Below the pieces are notes generated by a model. It did no database searches, was not told where the DNA came from, and worked only from the letters and a program-made list of their open reading frames with translations. A stretch of DNA of 64,000 bases from Xanthomonas rydalmerensis (GTDB lineage: Bacteria; Pseudomonadota; Gammaproteobacteria; Xanthomonadales; Xanthomonadaceae), in assembly GCF_033170385.1 (NCBI RefSeq), contig NZ_CP126170.1, positions 157,501 through 221,500 on the forward strand, written 5' to 3'. Positions 56,770 to 64,000 of this stretch are shown here, in pieces. A program made the position numbers and the translations under genes. Each line of letters opens with the position of its first letter. Positions within the stretch are counted from its first letter, which is position 1.

Positions 56770-58263
56770 CTAATCCGCCGGCACCGTGCGTCCACTGGCC
56801 CAGCTGCGCAGCGCCTGCACCTGTTCGGCCATCAGGACCGACAGCGGCCGGGTATTGCGGATCTCCTGCATCAGCAGCTCGGTGTCCAGCGGTCGCTGTT
56901 CGGCGTGCGCGGCATACAGCCCGGAGACGATCGCCTGCTCGATTTCCGCACCGGAGAACCCGTCCGCGGTAGCAGCCAGCGCCGGCAGCGCGAACGCGTC
57001 CGCATGCAGCTGTCGCCGGGTCAGGTGCAGACGCAACAGCTCCACCCGGGCCTGCGCATCGGGCAGGTCGACGAAGAAAATCTCGTCGAAGCGGCCCTTG
57101 CGCAGCAGTTCCGCCGGCAGCTCGTGCACTTGGTTGGCGGTGGCGACGATGAACACGCCGGCGCTGCCGTCGGCGTTGCCGCGTTCGGCCATCCAGGTCA
57201 GCAGCGTGCCGAGCACGCGCCGCGACACGCCGCCGTCCTCGCCGCCGTTGGCCAGGCCTTTTTCGATTTCGTCCATCCACAGCACGCACGGCGCCAGTTG
57301 CTCGACCGCGGCCAGCGCGTCGCGCAGGTTCTTCTCGGTCTCGCCGTGGTATTTGGCGTACAGCGCGCCCATGTCCAGGCGCAGCAGCGGCACGCCGAAC
57401 CCGGCCGCGGTGGCCTTGGCCAGCATCGACTTGCCGCAGCCCTGCACGCCGAGCAGCAGCACGCCCTTGGGCGGATCCAGCCCTGGCGGCGCGGTACCGG
57501 CGAATACCGCGCGGCGCTGCGCGATCCACTGCTTGAGCCGGCGCGCGCCGGCCACGTCCTCGAAGCGCGTGGCGTCGTTGTCGTACTGCAGGTGGCCGCT
57601 GCGGTTGAGCAGTTCGAACTTGAGCTTGGCCAGTTGCGGCAGGTCGGATGCGGTGAGCGCGCCGTCGGCGTAGATCAGTTGCCGGGCGATGCGCCGCGCA
57701 TCGATCAGGCTGAGCCCGCGCAGGTTGCGCAGGATCTGCTTGACCGCGTCGCCGTCGACCTCGACCCGGCGTCCGCCGAACTCGCGCGCATAGCCCTGCG
57801 CCTCCTCCTGCACCATCTTCAGCAGCGCGTTGGCGTCGGGCAGGCGCGGATTGAAGCGGGTCGCCAGCGCCTCGAGTTCGGGCGGCAGTTCGATCCGCGT
57901 GCCGATCAGCACCAGCACATGCGGCTGGCAGTGGCGGCGCTCGACGATGTCGCGCAGCAGGCGCTGGTGGCTGGCGTAGCCCAGGTACGGGGTGACGTCG
58001 AGCAGCAGGTAGATGCCGCGCTGATCGGCCTGCTTGATCGCCTGCAGCACCGCGCTGGCGTCCGGCGGCCCGCTCGGCGGGTCCTCGCGGTCCAGGTCGA
58101 TGCGGCGCAGGCCCTCGGTGATCGACCAGCGGTGCAGGGCGCGCCAGACCTGGATCAGCGCCTGCCGGAACAGATCGACGATGCGCGCTTCTTCCTGCGT
58201 CTCGATCACGATCAGGGGCGTGTTGGCGCGGATCAGCGCGACCAGGTCCTGCAGCTCGCTCAT
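56770..58263 (-). CDS. AAA ATPase of the Ycf46 type
   Basis: A 497-residue protein. The first 230 residues are a divergent AAA-like region (LVALIRANTPLIVIETQEEA, YLLLDVTPYL, LVLIGTRIELPPEL). The second half is a full AAA module: Walker A GVQGCGKS (272-279), Walker B CVLWMDEIEKG with D331/E332, sensor FIVATANQ and RKGRFDEIFFVDLP. This arrangement defines the Ycf46 group, found in cyanobacteria, plastids and many bacteria, with poorly known function. The start at 58263 (MSELQDLVALIRANTP) matches the usual N-terminus. It diverges from the ParA-like gene. Confidence 0.88.
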   Translation of the reverse strand: MSELQDLVALIRANTPLIVIETQEEARIVDLFRQALIQVWRALHRWSITEGLRRIDLDREDPPSGPPDASAVLQAIKQADQRGIYLLLDVTPYLGYASHQRLLRDIVERRHCQPHVLVLIGTRIELPPELEALATRFNPRLPDANALLKMVQEEAQGYAREFGGRRVEVDGDAVKQILRNLRGLSLIDARRIARQLIYADGALTASDLPQLAKLKFELLNRSGHLQYDNDATRFEDVAGARRLKQWIAQRRAVFAGTAPPGLDPPKGVLLLGVQGCGKSMLAKATAAGFGVPLLRLDMGALYAKYHGETEKNLRDALAAVEQLAPCVLWMDEIEKGLANGGEDGGVSRRVLGTLLTWMAERGNADGSAGVFIVATANQVHELPAELLRKGRFDEIFFVDLPDAQARVELLRLHLTRRQLHADAFALPALAATADGFSGAEIEQAIVSGLYAAHAEQRPLDTELLMQEIRNTRPLSVLMAEQVQALRSWASGRTVPAD

Positions 58264-58390
58264 GGCGTCGGTGGGGGAGAGGGGCCGCCACGATAGCAAG
58301 CCCGGCGCCGGCCGGCGTGCTGCACGTTGACTACCGGCTGACGGAGGGCCGGTGTACGCTGCGGCCTCTTCCCCCGGAAGCGAGGCGTGC

Positions 58391-59023
58391 ATGAAGACGA
58401 TCCTGGTGGCCGGCTCCAAGGGCGGCGTGGGCAAGACCACGGTTGCCACGCACCTGGCGGCGTCCTATGCGCTGGCGGGCAAGCGCACGGTGCTGGCCGA
58501 TGCCGATCCGCAAGGCTCCTCGACCCGCTGGGCCGAACGCCGCGCCGGCCTGGACAGCGCGGTGCTGCCGATCGACGCCAGCCGCAAGCGCAGCTGGCGC
58601 GCGGCGCTGCCGGACGACGCGCAGCGGGTGATCGTCGACGCCGCCGCCGGCGCCATGGCCGAGGATCTGACCCATTTCCTCGACGAGGCCGACGCGGTGG
58701 TGGTGCCGGTGATGCCCTCGGCGCTGGACATCGAGGCCACCGTCGGTTTCCTCAACACCCTGGCCAAGGTGCCGCGGGTGCATCAACGCAAGCTGCCGGT
58801 CGGGCTGGTGCTCAACCGCAGCAAGCCCTGGACCAATGCCACCCAGCAGGCGCTGCAGATGCTTGCCGAATGGCCCTATCCGGTGGTGGCGCAACTGCGC
58901 GACAGCCAGGCCTACGTGGTGCTGGTGGGGCTGGGCCGCAGCCTGTTCGATTACCACTCCGTCCAGGTCCGCGACCATCAGCAGGACTGGGAACCGTTGC
59001 TCAAGTGGCTCAAGAAGGCCTGA
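58391..59023 (+). CDS. ParA/MinD-family ATPase, orphan type
   Basis: A 210-residue P-loop ATPase. The deviant Walker A motif is [13 protein letters not shown] at 7-19, with the signature K10; [18 protein letters not shown] follows, then VIVDAAAGA and [14 protein letters not shown]. It is at the short end of the family and no ParB or centromere-like sequence is beside it. Orphan ParA proteins position cargo such as chemoreceptors, plasmids or protein complexes. GAGG precedes the ATG at 58391. It opens a tight cluster: the SixA gene begins three bases after its stop. Confidence 0.88.
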   Translation: MKTILVAGSKGGVGKTTVATHLAASYALAGKRTVLADADPQGSSTRWAERRAGLDSAVLPIDASRKRSWRAALPDDAQRVIVDAAAGAMAEDLTHFLDEADAVVVPVMPSALDIEATVGFLNTLAKVPRVHQRKLPVGLVLNRSKPWTNATQQALQMLAEWPYPVVAQLRDSQAYVVLVGLGRSLFDYHSVQVRDHQQDWEPLLKWLKKA

Positions 59024-59026
59024 CCG

Positions 59027-59515
59027 ATGACCATCGTTTTGCGAGAAGTGATCCTGCTGCGCCATGCCCACGCCGAACCGGCCGACACCGGCCAGGCCGA
59101 TTTCGACCGGCCGCTGTCGCCGCATGGCCTGGCCGAGGCCGAGGCGGCCGGGCGCTGGCTGCTGGAACAGCGGCTGGTGCCGGACCGGGTGCTGTGTTCG
59201 CCGGCGCGGCGCGCGCGCGAGACCCTGGAGGCGGTGCTGGAGCTGACCGGTTACGTCGAGCAGCGTCTGGAGCCGCGCATCTACGAGGCCACCTCGGGCA
59301 CCCTGGCCGACCTGCTGGACGGCCACCGCGACGTCGAGCGGCTGTTGCTGGTCGGTCACAATCCGGGCCTGGAGCGGCTGGCGGCGCTGATGCACAGCGG
59401 CCAGTCCGGCGACTACCGCGGCATGCCTACCGCCAGCGTCGCCGTGCTCGGGGTGCCGCACGACGCGGCGATCGAGCCGGGCGTGGCGCGGTTGACCGCG
59501 TTCTGGTGGCCCTGA
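59027..59515 (+). CDS. sixA: SixA-type phosphohistidine phosphatase
   Basis: A 162-residue histidine phosphatase. The catalytic motif is L-R-H-A-H-A with H13, followed by SPHGLAEAEAAGRWL, CSPARRARETLEAV and the second histidine H111 in LLLVGHNPGLERL. SixA removes phosphate from histidines of phosphotransfer proteins such as the nitrogen PTS. Length and motifs agree with the family. The gene is packed between parA-like and yceI-like genes; its stop lies inside the likely 5' end of the next frame. Confidence 0.88.
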   Translation: MTIVLREVILLRHAHAEPADTGQADFDRPLSPHGLAEAEAAGRWLLEQRLVPDRVLCSPARRARETLEAVLELTGYVEQRLEPRIYEATSGTLADLLDGHRDVERLLLVGHNPGLERLAALMHSGQSGDYRGMPTASVAVLGVPHDAAIEPGVARLTAFWWP

Positions 59516-60138
59516 GGCCGCTGCGCAGGTCCTTGCGGCCGGCGCTGTGCGCCGCGCTGCTGCCGTTGTGTCTGTTGTGCGCCATCGGCCATGCGCAGGT
59601 GGCGTCTGTGCCTGCGATTGCGCCGCTCGCACCCGGCGAGTACGCCCTGGACCCGGCGCAATCGCGCTTCGGGTTCGAGATCCGTACCCGCTTCGGGCAG
59701 CGCATCGAAGGCTTCTTCCCGCGCTACGAGGGCACCGTGCACGTGCTGGCCGATGGCCGCCACCAGGTGCACCTGCGCCTGTTCACCGCCTACGTGGAAA
59801 TCCCCGGCAAGCCGCGCTACACCGGCTGGATGCGCGGCGAGGATTTCTTCGACGCGCCGCGCTACCCGACCGTGTCCTTCGACTCGCAGCCGTTCTCGCC
59901 GCAGGTGCTGGGCAAGGGCGGACCGATCCCCGGCACGCTGAGCATCCGCGGGGTCAGCCACGCCGAGACGCTGACCGTCATGCCGGCCGCATGCACCCGT
60001 CCAGGCTATGATTGCGATGTCATCAGCCGCGGTACGGTATTGCGTGGACGTTACGGAATGGACAAGTGGGACCTGGCCTTGAGCGACCGGGTCACGTTCG
60101 TGCTGCGCGCACGCCTGACCGAGGCGGCAACTCGGTGA
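59506..60138 (+). CDS. YceI-like lipid-binding periplasmic protein
   Basis: A 210-residue protein with a signal peptide (LCAALLPLCLLCAIGHAQ). The YceI beta-barrel pattern follows: GEYALDPAQSRFGFEIRTRF, then GFFPRYEGTVHVLADG, GEDFFDAPRYPTVSF and GTLSIRGVSHAETL, ending WDLALSDRVTFVLRARL. The family binds isoprenoid or other lipids in the periplasm. The start is uncertain: GTG at 59506 overlaps the sixA stop and suggests coupling; a TTG at 59533 would still leave a full signal. The gene ends with an overlap on the next start. Confidence 0.83.
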   Translation: MALRPLRRSLRPALCAALLPLCLLCAIGHAQVASVPAIAPLAPGEYALDPAQSRFGFEIRTRFGQRIEGFFPRYEGTVHVLADGRHQVHLRLFTAYVEIPGKPRYTGWMRGEDFFDAPRYPTVSFDSQPFSPQVLGKGGPIPGTLSIRGVSHAETLTVMPAACTRPGYDCDVISRGTVLRGRYGMDKWDLALSDRVTFVLRARLTEAATR

Positions 60139-62144
60139 CATCGCGGCTGATGCGGGTGCTGGTGGTGGTGGCGCTGCTGCTCGGCAGTGGCTGCGCGAGC
60201 CTGTCGCAGGCGCAGCACGGCCGTGCCGTGGCGATCGCCGAGGCCGCGCGCGACCGCCAGGTCGATTGCACGCGCAGCGACCATTGCGCGTTGGCCTCGC
60301 CGCTGCGCGGGCTGGCCGGCAAGGCCTTCGCCCAATCCGGCGACGCCGCCCCGCGCCACTACGCCACCATCCTCGACCACGGCGAAGAGGCCTTGGTGGC
60401 GCGGGTCAACCTGATCCGCAGCGCCAGCCGCAGCATCGACCTGCAGACCTACATCTTCGACAAGGACGACAGCGCGCGGCTGGTGATGGACGAACTGCTG
60501 GCCGCGGCGCGCCGCGGCGTGCAGGTGCGGGTGCTGATCGACCAGCTCTCGGCGATCTCCGACCTGCAGATCCTCGGCGCGCTGGCCGGCGCGCACGAGA
60601 ATTTCTCGCTGCGTATCTACAACCCCACCTTCGGCCTGGCCAAGCCCAACTACTTCCACTACGCCGCCAGCGTGCTGTGCTGCTTCCGCCGCTTCAACCA
60701 GCGCATGCACAACAAGCTGCTGGTGATCGACGATGCGATCGGCGTGGTCGGCGGGCGCAACTACCAGGACGACTATTTCGACTGGGACGCCGAGTACAAC
60801 TTCCGCGACCGCGACGTGCTGGTCGCCGGCCCGGTGGCGCGGTCGATGGCCGCCAACTTCGACGCCTACTGGGCGGCCCGGCGCAGCGTGCCGGTGGCGC
60901 GGCTCAACGACGTCGGCAAGCTGCTGCTGCGCGAGGGCGTGCCGGCGATGCCGCCGGCGCGGTTCCTGCGCCCGGAGCGGGTGCAGCGGGTCAGCGAGGA
61001 GGCGTCCGATCCGGCCTTCGTGGAGAACGCCTTCGTGCTGCCGGCGTTGCCGGTCAGGCATGTGGACTATGTCGCCGACCTGCCGCAGAAGCACCGCCGC
61101 GAACACGGCCCCAAGGCCATCTCCACCGCGCCCAAGCTCGACCGGCTGATCGCCGAGGCGCGCGAGGAGATCATCCTGCAGACGCCGTACCTGGTGCTGT
61201 CGGACCCGGCGCAGGAGATCTTCCGCGACCTGCGCAAGCGCACCCCGCCGCCGCGCGTGGTGGTGGCCACCAACAGCCTGGCGGCCACCGACAACCCGGT
61301 AGTGTACGCGTTGTCCTACAAGTACAAGCGCCGCAACCTGCGCGAGCTGGGCTTCGACATCTACGAGTACAAGCCGTTCCCGCTGGACGCGCCGGTGGAC
61401 TACGCCAACCTGTTGCCGGAGCCGCTGCAGGGAGAGTTGCCGTCCGCGCCGGCCAGCGGCGAGAGCGGCGGCGATGCCGGCGGCGGGCGCAACAGCCTGC
61501 TGGGCGGCAGCGCCGCCGGGCGCAGTTCGCTGCTCGGCAGCGGCAGTGGCGGGCCATCCGGCGATCGCGCCGACGGCAGCCAGGTCGAGCGCCGCGTGCT
61601 GCGCACCGAGACCCGCCCGTCCTACCTGAGCCGGCGCATCGCCAACCGGCCGCTGCCGGTGACCCGCGAGGGCGCGCGCATGGGCCTGCATGCCAAGTCG
61701 CTGGTGGTGGACCGCCGCGTCGGCGTGATCGGCACCCACAACTTCGACCCGCGCAGCGAGACCTACAACACCGAGGGCGCGGTGATCGTCGACGATCCGG
61801 CGTTCGCGCAGGCGCTGGCGGCCAGCATCGGCCGCGACATCGAGCCGGAGAACTCCTGGGTGGTGGCGCCGCGGGTCAAGCCGCCGGTGCTGTCGGGCCT
61901 GAACTACAGCATGGGCAAGGTCTCCGAGGCGCTGCCGGTGCTGGACTTCTGGCCATGGCGCTACGCCACCGACTACGAATTCCAGCCCGGCCCCGACTGC
62001 CCGGCGCCGCTGACCCGGCGCGACCCGGGCTTCCACCGCTGCTATAGCGCGGTCGGCGACTTCCCCGAGGTCAACGTCGGCCCCAAGTGGCTGCTGGTGC
62101 GCATGTTGACCGCGTTCGGCTCGGGGCTGGTGCCGATTCTTTGA
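60135..62144 (+). CDS. Phospholipase D-family lipoprotein, cardiolipin-synthase-like
   Basis: A 669-residue protein with a lipobox (LLLGSGC, cysteine near residue 20). It has two HKD active-site motifs: MHNKLLVIDDAIGVVGGRNY in the first half and LHAKSLVVDRRVGVIGTHNF in the second. This two-motif arrangement is that of PLD-type cardiolipin synthases (ClsC-like). A Gly/Ser-rich low-complexity insert (about 440-480, LLGGSAAGRSSLLGSGSGG) separates the halves. The GTG start at 60135 overlaps the upstream stop and has GAGGCGG before it; an ATG at 60150 would give a shorter lipoprotein signal. It closes the four-gene cluster. Confidence 0.86.
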   Translation: MTSRLMRVLVVVALLLGSGCASLSQAQHGRAVAIAEAARDRQVDCTRSDHCALASPLRGLAGKAFAQSGDAAPRHYATILDHGEEALVARVNLIRSASRSIDLQTYIFDKDDSARLVMDELLAAARRGVQVRVLIDQLSAISDLQILGALAGAHENFSLRIYNPTFGLAKPNYFHYAASVLCCFRRFNQRMHNKLLVIDDAIGVVGGRNYQDDYFDWDAEYNFRDRDVLVAGPVARSMAANFDAYWAARRSVPVARLNDVGKLLLREGVPAMPPARFLRPERVQRVSEEASDPAFVENAFVLPALPVRHVDYVADLPQKHRREHGPKAISTAPKLDRLIAEAREEIILQTPYLVLSDPAQEIFRDLRKRTPPPRVVVATNSLAATDNPVVYALSYKYKRRNLRELGFDIYEYKPFPLDAPVDYANLLPEPLQGELPSAPASGESGGDAGGGRNSLLGGSAAGRSSLLGSGSGGPSGDRADGSQVERRVLRTETRPSYLSRRIANRPLPVTREGARMGLHAKSLVVDRRVGVIGTHNFDPRSETYNTEGAVIVDDPAFAQALAASIGRDIEPENSWVVAPRVKPPVLSGLNYSMGKVSEALPVLDFWPWRYATDYEFQPGPDCPAPLTRRDPGFHRCYSAVGDFPEVNVGPKWLLVRMLTAFGSGLVPIL

Positions 62145-62149
62145 GGGGC

Positions 62150-62310
62150 GGGGATTGGGGATTCGGGATTGGGGATTCGTAAAAGCGAGTTTCTGCGACC
62201 GGAGGCCTCGTCCTGGCGCGATAATGTCAGCGCCGGGGATGCGCTCTTGCGGCTCCTGGCTTCTCAGCAGCCGAATGGCTGCTCATCCCCAATCCCCAAT
62301 CCCCAATCCC
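62150..62310. repeat. Paired GGGATTGGGGATTCG array before the thioesterase gene
   Basis: The left block (62150-62179: GGGGATTGGGGATTCGGGAT and on) and the right block (62284-62310: CATCCCCAATCCCCAATCCC and on) are inverted repeats about 105 bases apart. The right block ends ten bases before the thioesterase ATG. It is the same type of pair as at 13280-13367. Confidence 0.75.
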
Positions 62311-62319
62311 GGCCTCCCA

Positions 62320-62739
62320 ATGCCCTTTCGCGAACCTGCCGATCTCGCCGTCCTCAACGCCGATTGCCGCGACACCCTGATCGCGCACCTGGGCATCGTC
62401 TTCACCGAGGCCGGGCCGGACTGGCTGCGGGCGACGATGCCGGTGGATGCGCGCACGCGGCAGCCGTACGGGCTGCTGCACGGCGGCGCGTCGGTGGTGC
62501 TGGCCGAGAGCCTGGGCAGCACCGCCGGCAACCTGTGCGTGGAGCCGGGGCGGATCTGCGTGGGCCTGGAGATCAACGCCAACCACCTGCGCAGCGCGCG
62601 CAGCGGCGTGGTCACCGGCACCGCGCGGCCGCTGCACGTGGGCCGGACCACCCAGGTGTGGGAAATCCACATCGAGGACGCGGCGGGCAAGCCGGTGTGC
62701 GTGTCGCGATTGACCCTGGCGGTGGTCGACCGCGGCTGA
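62320..62739 (+). CDS. Hotdog-fold acyl-CoA thioesterase (PaaI/YdiI type)
   Basis: A 139-residue hotdog thioesterase. LGIVFTEAGPDWLRATMPVD, then RTRQPYGLLHGGASVVLAES holds the family HGG motif and catalytic Glu; GLEINANHLRSARSG is the second half-motif. This layout fits YdiI/MenI/EntH-type enzymes that hydrolyse aromatic acyl-CoA or acyl-ACP. The start at 62320 (MPFREPADLAVL) lies just after a repeat array, so no proper ribosome binding site is present. Its physiological substrate is not known. Confidence 0.85.
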   Translation: MPFREPADLAVLNADCRDTLIAHLGIVFTEAGPDWLRATMPVDARTRQPYGLLHGGASVVLAESLGSTAGNLCVEPGRICVGLEINANHLRSARSGVVTGTARPLHVGRTTQVWEIHIEDAAGKPVCVSRLTLAVVDRG

Positions 62740-62852
62740 GCCCGGTCCCGGGCTGAACCGCGCCTCGGCGGGCGCGGACGACGTGTCTGCGCCCGCGTCT
62801 TCGGGCTGACACAATTGTCCGCTAGGCCCCTGCTTCCGGTACCCTTGTCCGA

Positions 62853-63647
62853 ATGAGCGAGTTCTCCCCACCCGCCACGCGCCAATACGGTGGGGCGCTG
62901 CGCTGGGTCCGTTACGGCTACCGCGTGCCGCTGCTGGCGTTGCACGTGCTGTTGTCGCTGCCGTTCCTGCTGGTGTGCATGGCGCTGTCGCCCGGCCGCG
63001 CCGGCACCGAGTCTTTCGGCGACCGCATGGTCTGCTGGTGGTCGACCTGGCTGCTGCGCATCTTCGGCCTGCGCGTGCGCCGCATCGGCACGCCGCTGCC
63101 CAATCCGGTGCTGTTCGTCGCCAACCACGTCAGCTGGATCGACATCGTGATGCTGCACAGCCAGCGCATGATGGGCTTCGTCGCCAAGCGCGAGATCGCC
63201 GGCTGGCCGCTGGTCGGCTGGCTGGCCGCGCGCGGGCAGACCATCTTCCACCAGCGCGGCAGCACCGAGTCGCTGGGCGGGGTGTTGCAGGCGATGCTGG
63301 AGCGGCTGCGCTCCGGATGCTCGGTCGGCGTGTTCCCGGAAGGGCGCACCCGCGGCGGCCAGGACGTCGGGCCGTTCCATGCGCGCATCTTCCAGGCCGC
63401 GGTCGAGGCCGAGGTCGCGGTGCAGCCGGTGGCCTTGCGCTATGGCGCCGGCGGTGAGGCGCAGCAGATCGTCGCGTTCGGACCGCACGAGAGCTTCTTC
63501 GCCAACTTTCTGCGCCTGCTCGGCGAGCCGGCACGGGTGGCCGAGGTGCATTTCCTGGAGCCGATCCGGCTGCAGGACGTGGAAGGGCGCCGGCGCATCG
63601 CCGAGATCTCGCGCGCGCGCATCGTCACGGCGATGGCACAACCCTGA
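62853..63647 (+). CDS. 1-acyl-glycerol-3-phosphate acyltransferase-like (PlsC family)
   Basis: A 264-residue inner-membrane acyltransferase. Hydrophobic anchors lie at about 25-45 and 60-75. The catalytic motif is N91-H92-V-S-W-I-D97; GQTIFHQRGS and VGVFPEGRTR with E163 form the substrate-binding motifs. PlsC transfers an acyl chain to lysophosphatidic acid. Xanthomonas-type genomes carry several PlsC paralogues, so this may act on another lysolipid. The start at 62853 is the first ATG and lacks a clear ribosome binding site. It is followed by a YheT-like gene. Confidence 0.87.
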   Translation: MSEFSPPATRQYGGALRWVRYGYRVPLLALHVLLSLPFLLVCMALSPGRAGTESFGDRMVCWWSTWLLRIFGLRVRRIGTPLPNPVLFVANHVSWIDIVMLHSQRMMGFVAKREIAGWPLVGWLAARGQTIFHQRGSTESLGGVLQAMLERLRSGCSVGVFPEGRTRGGQDVGPFHARIFQAAVEAEVAVQPVALRYGAGGEAQQIVAFGPHESFFANFLRLLGEPARVAEVHFLEPIRLQDVEGRRRIAEISRARIVTAMAQP

Positions 63648-63714
63648 ACACCGGGATACCGGTCGCACACCGCCTGACCGATTACTCCAGTCGGCGGGTG
63701 CAAGCTCGCTCCCC

Positions 63715-64000
63715 ATGAACGCGACCGATTACTCCCCCCCACGCTGGCTGCGCAACCCGCACGTCCAATCGGTACTGGGTTCCAGCCTGCTGCGCGTGCG
63801 CCGTGGCGAGCAGCTGCTCGCCGCCAGCGGCGCCACCACCACCTCGCACATCCTCGACGGCGGCGACGGCGTGCGCCTGCAGGGCTGGCTGAGCGTGCCG
63901 GCCGGCGCCGCGCCGCGCGGCACCGTGCTGCTGCTGCACGGCTGGGAAGGCAGCGCCGATTCCAGCTACATGCGCCTGACCGCGGCGAAGATGCTGGCGC
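63715..64000 (+). CDS. YheT-like alpha/beta hydrolase, cut by the window edge
   Basis: The first 95 residues of a hydrolase: MNATDYSPPRWLRNPHVQSV, then LDGGDGVRLQGWLSVPAG and TVLLLHGWEGSADSSYMRL. The start pattern W-x-x-N-x-H-x-Q and the LLHGxEGS oxyanion segment are typical of the YheT/COG0429 group of predicted esterases. The remainder, including the nucleophile Ser, is beyond the window. The assignment is based on the N-terminus only. Confidence 0.78.
   Translation, partial: MNATDYSPPRWLRNPHVQSVLGSSLLRVRRGEQLLAASGATTTSHILDGGDGVRLQGWLSVPAGAAPRGTVLLLHGWEGSADSSYMRLTAAKMLA

Noticed and set aside
63676..63734. Direct repeat GACCGATTACTCC before and inside the YheT-like gene
   Set aside because: The second copy is part of the coding sequence (TDYS) and the spacing suits no known operator; it is probably chance.

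Overview
The window reads as chromosome of a GC-rich gammaproteobacterium of the Xanthomonas/Xanthomonadaceae type. The support is indirect but consistent: very high GC with G/C third positions, a cluster of secreted GH5 cellulases beside gltBD, plant-polymer enzymes (an alginate-lyase-like protein and a GH43-like protein), and GTAG-type REP palindromes (arms starting GTAGGAGCGGCTTCAGCCGC) typical of Xanthomonas and Stenotrophomonas. The species cannot be set from the sequence alone.

Layout. 1-2690: 3' part of a 23S rRNA, spacer, 5S rRNA and a strong terminator. 3.3-11.2 kb (minus strand): alginate-lyase-like PL5 protein, a phosphate-binding-protein/OmpA fusion, a tandem methylglyoxal-synthase protein and three paralogous GH5 endoglucanases. 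11.8-17.8 kb: glutamate synthase gltB-gltD, minus strand. 18-25 kb: two I78-type lipoproteins on either side of a type IB topoisomerase, a zinc-ribbon protein, an SDR oxidoreductase, the three-domain ligase LigD and a DUF3606 protein. 25-30.5 kb: a TonB-dependent receptor diverging from a BlaI-repressor/M56-protease pair with visible operators. 31-36.2 kb: a helicase/exonuclease pair matching MrfA-MrfB, a HlyIII-family membrane protein and a secreted hypothetical protein.

36.3-38.9 kb is the clear outlier. A single long AT-rich gene sits in GC-rich DNA and encodes a protein with a complete SIR2-type NADase signature, followed by a long helical, TPR-like region. This is the profile of a horizontally acquired one-gene anti-phage (abortive infection) system and is the best candidate here for something undescribed.

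39.1-49.2 kb: LprI-like protein, GH43-like protein, DUF4424, MFS transporter, EcsC-family protein, a secreted alpha/beta hydrolase, a NYN/OST-HTH protein, a DUF938 methyltransferase and a glycine-zipper protein with a duplicated C-terminal module. 49.5-58.3 kb: membrane-anchored hypothetical, single-chain indolepyruvate ferredoxin oxidoreductase, TPR protein, AEC transporter and a Ycf46-like AAA ATPase. 58.4-62.1 kb (plus): a tightly packed ParA-SixA-YceI-phospholipase D run. The end holds a hotdog thioesterase, a PlsC-type acyltransferase and the start of a YheT-like hydrolase cut by the window edge.

Three families of intergenic palindromic repeats recur: GTAG-type REPs, an element bounded by ACCCTCACCCC and GGATGAGGG, and paired GGGATTGGGGATTCG arrays. 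They account for much of the non-coding DNA. No tRNA, CRISPR array, transposase or origin was recognised.
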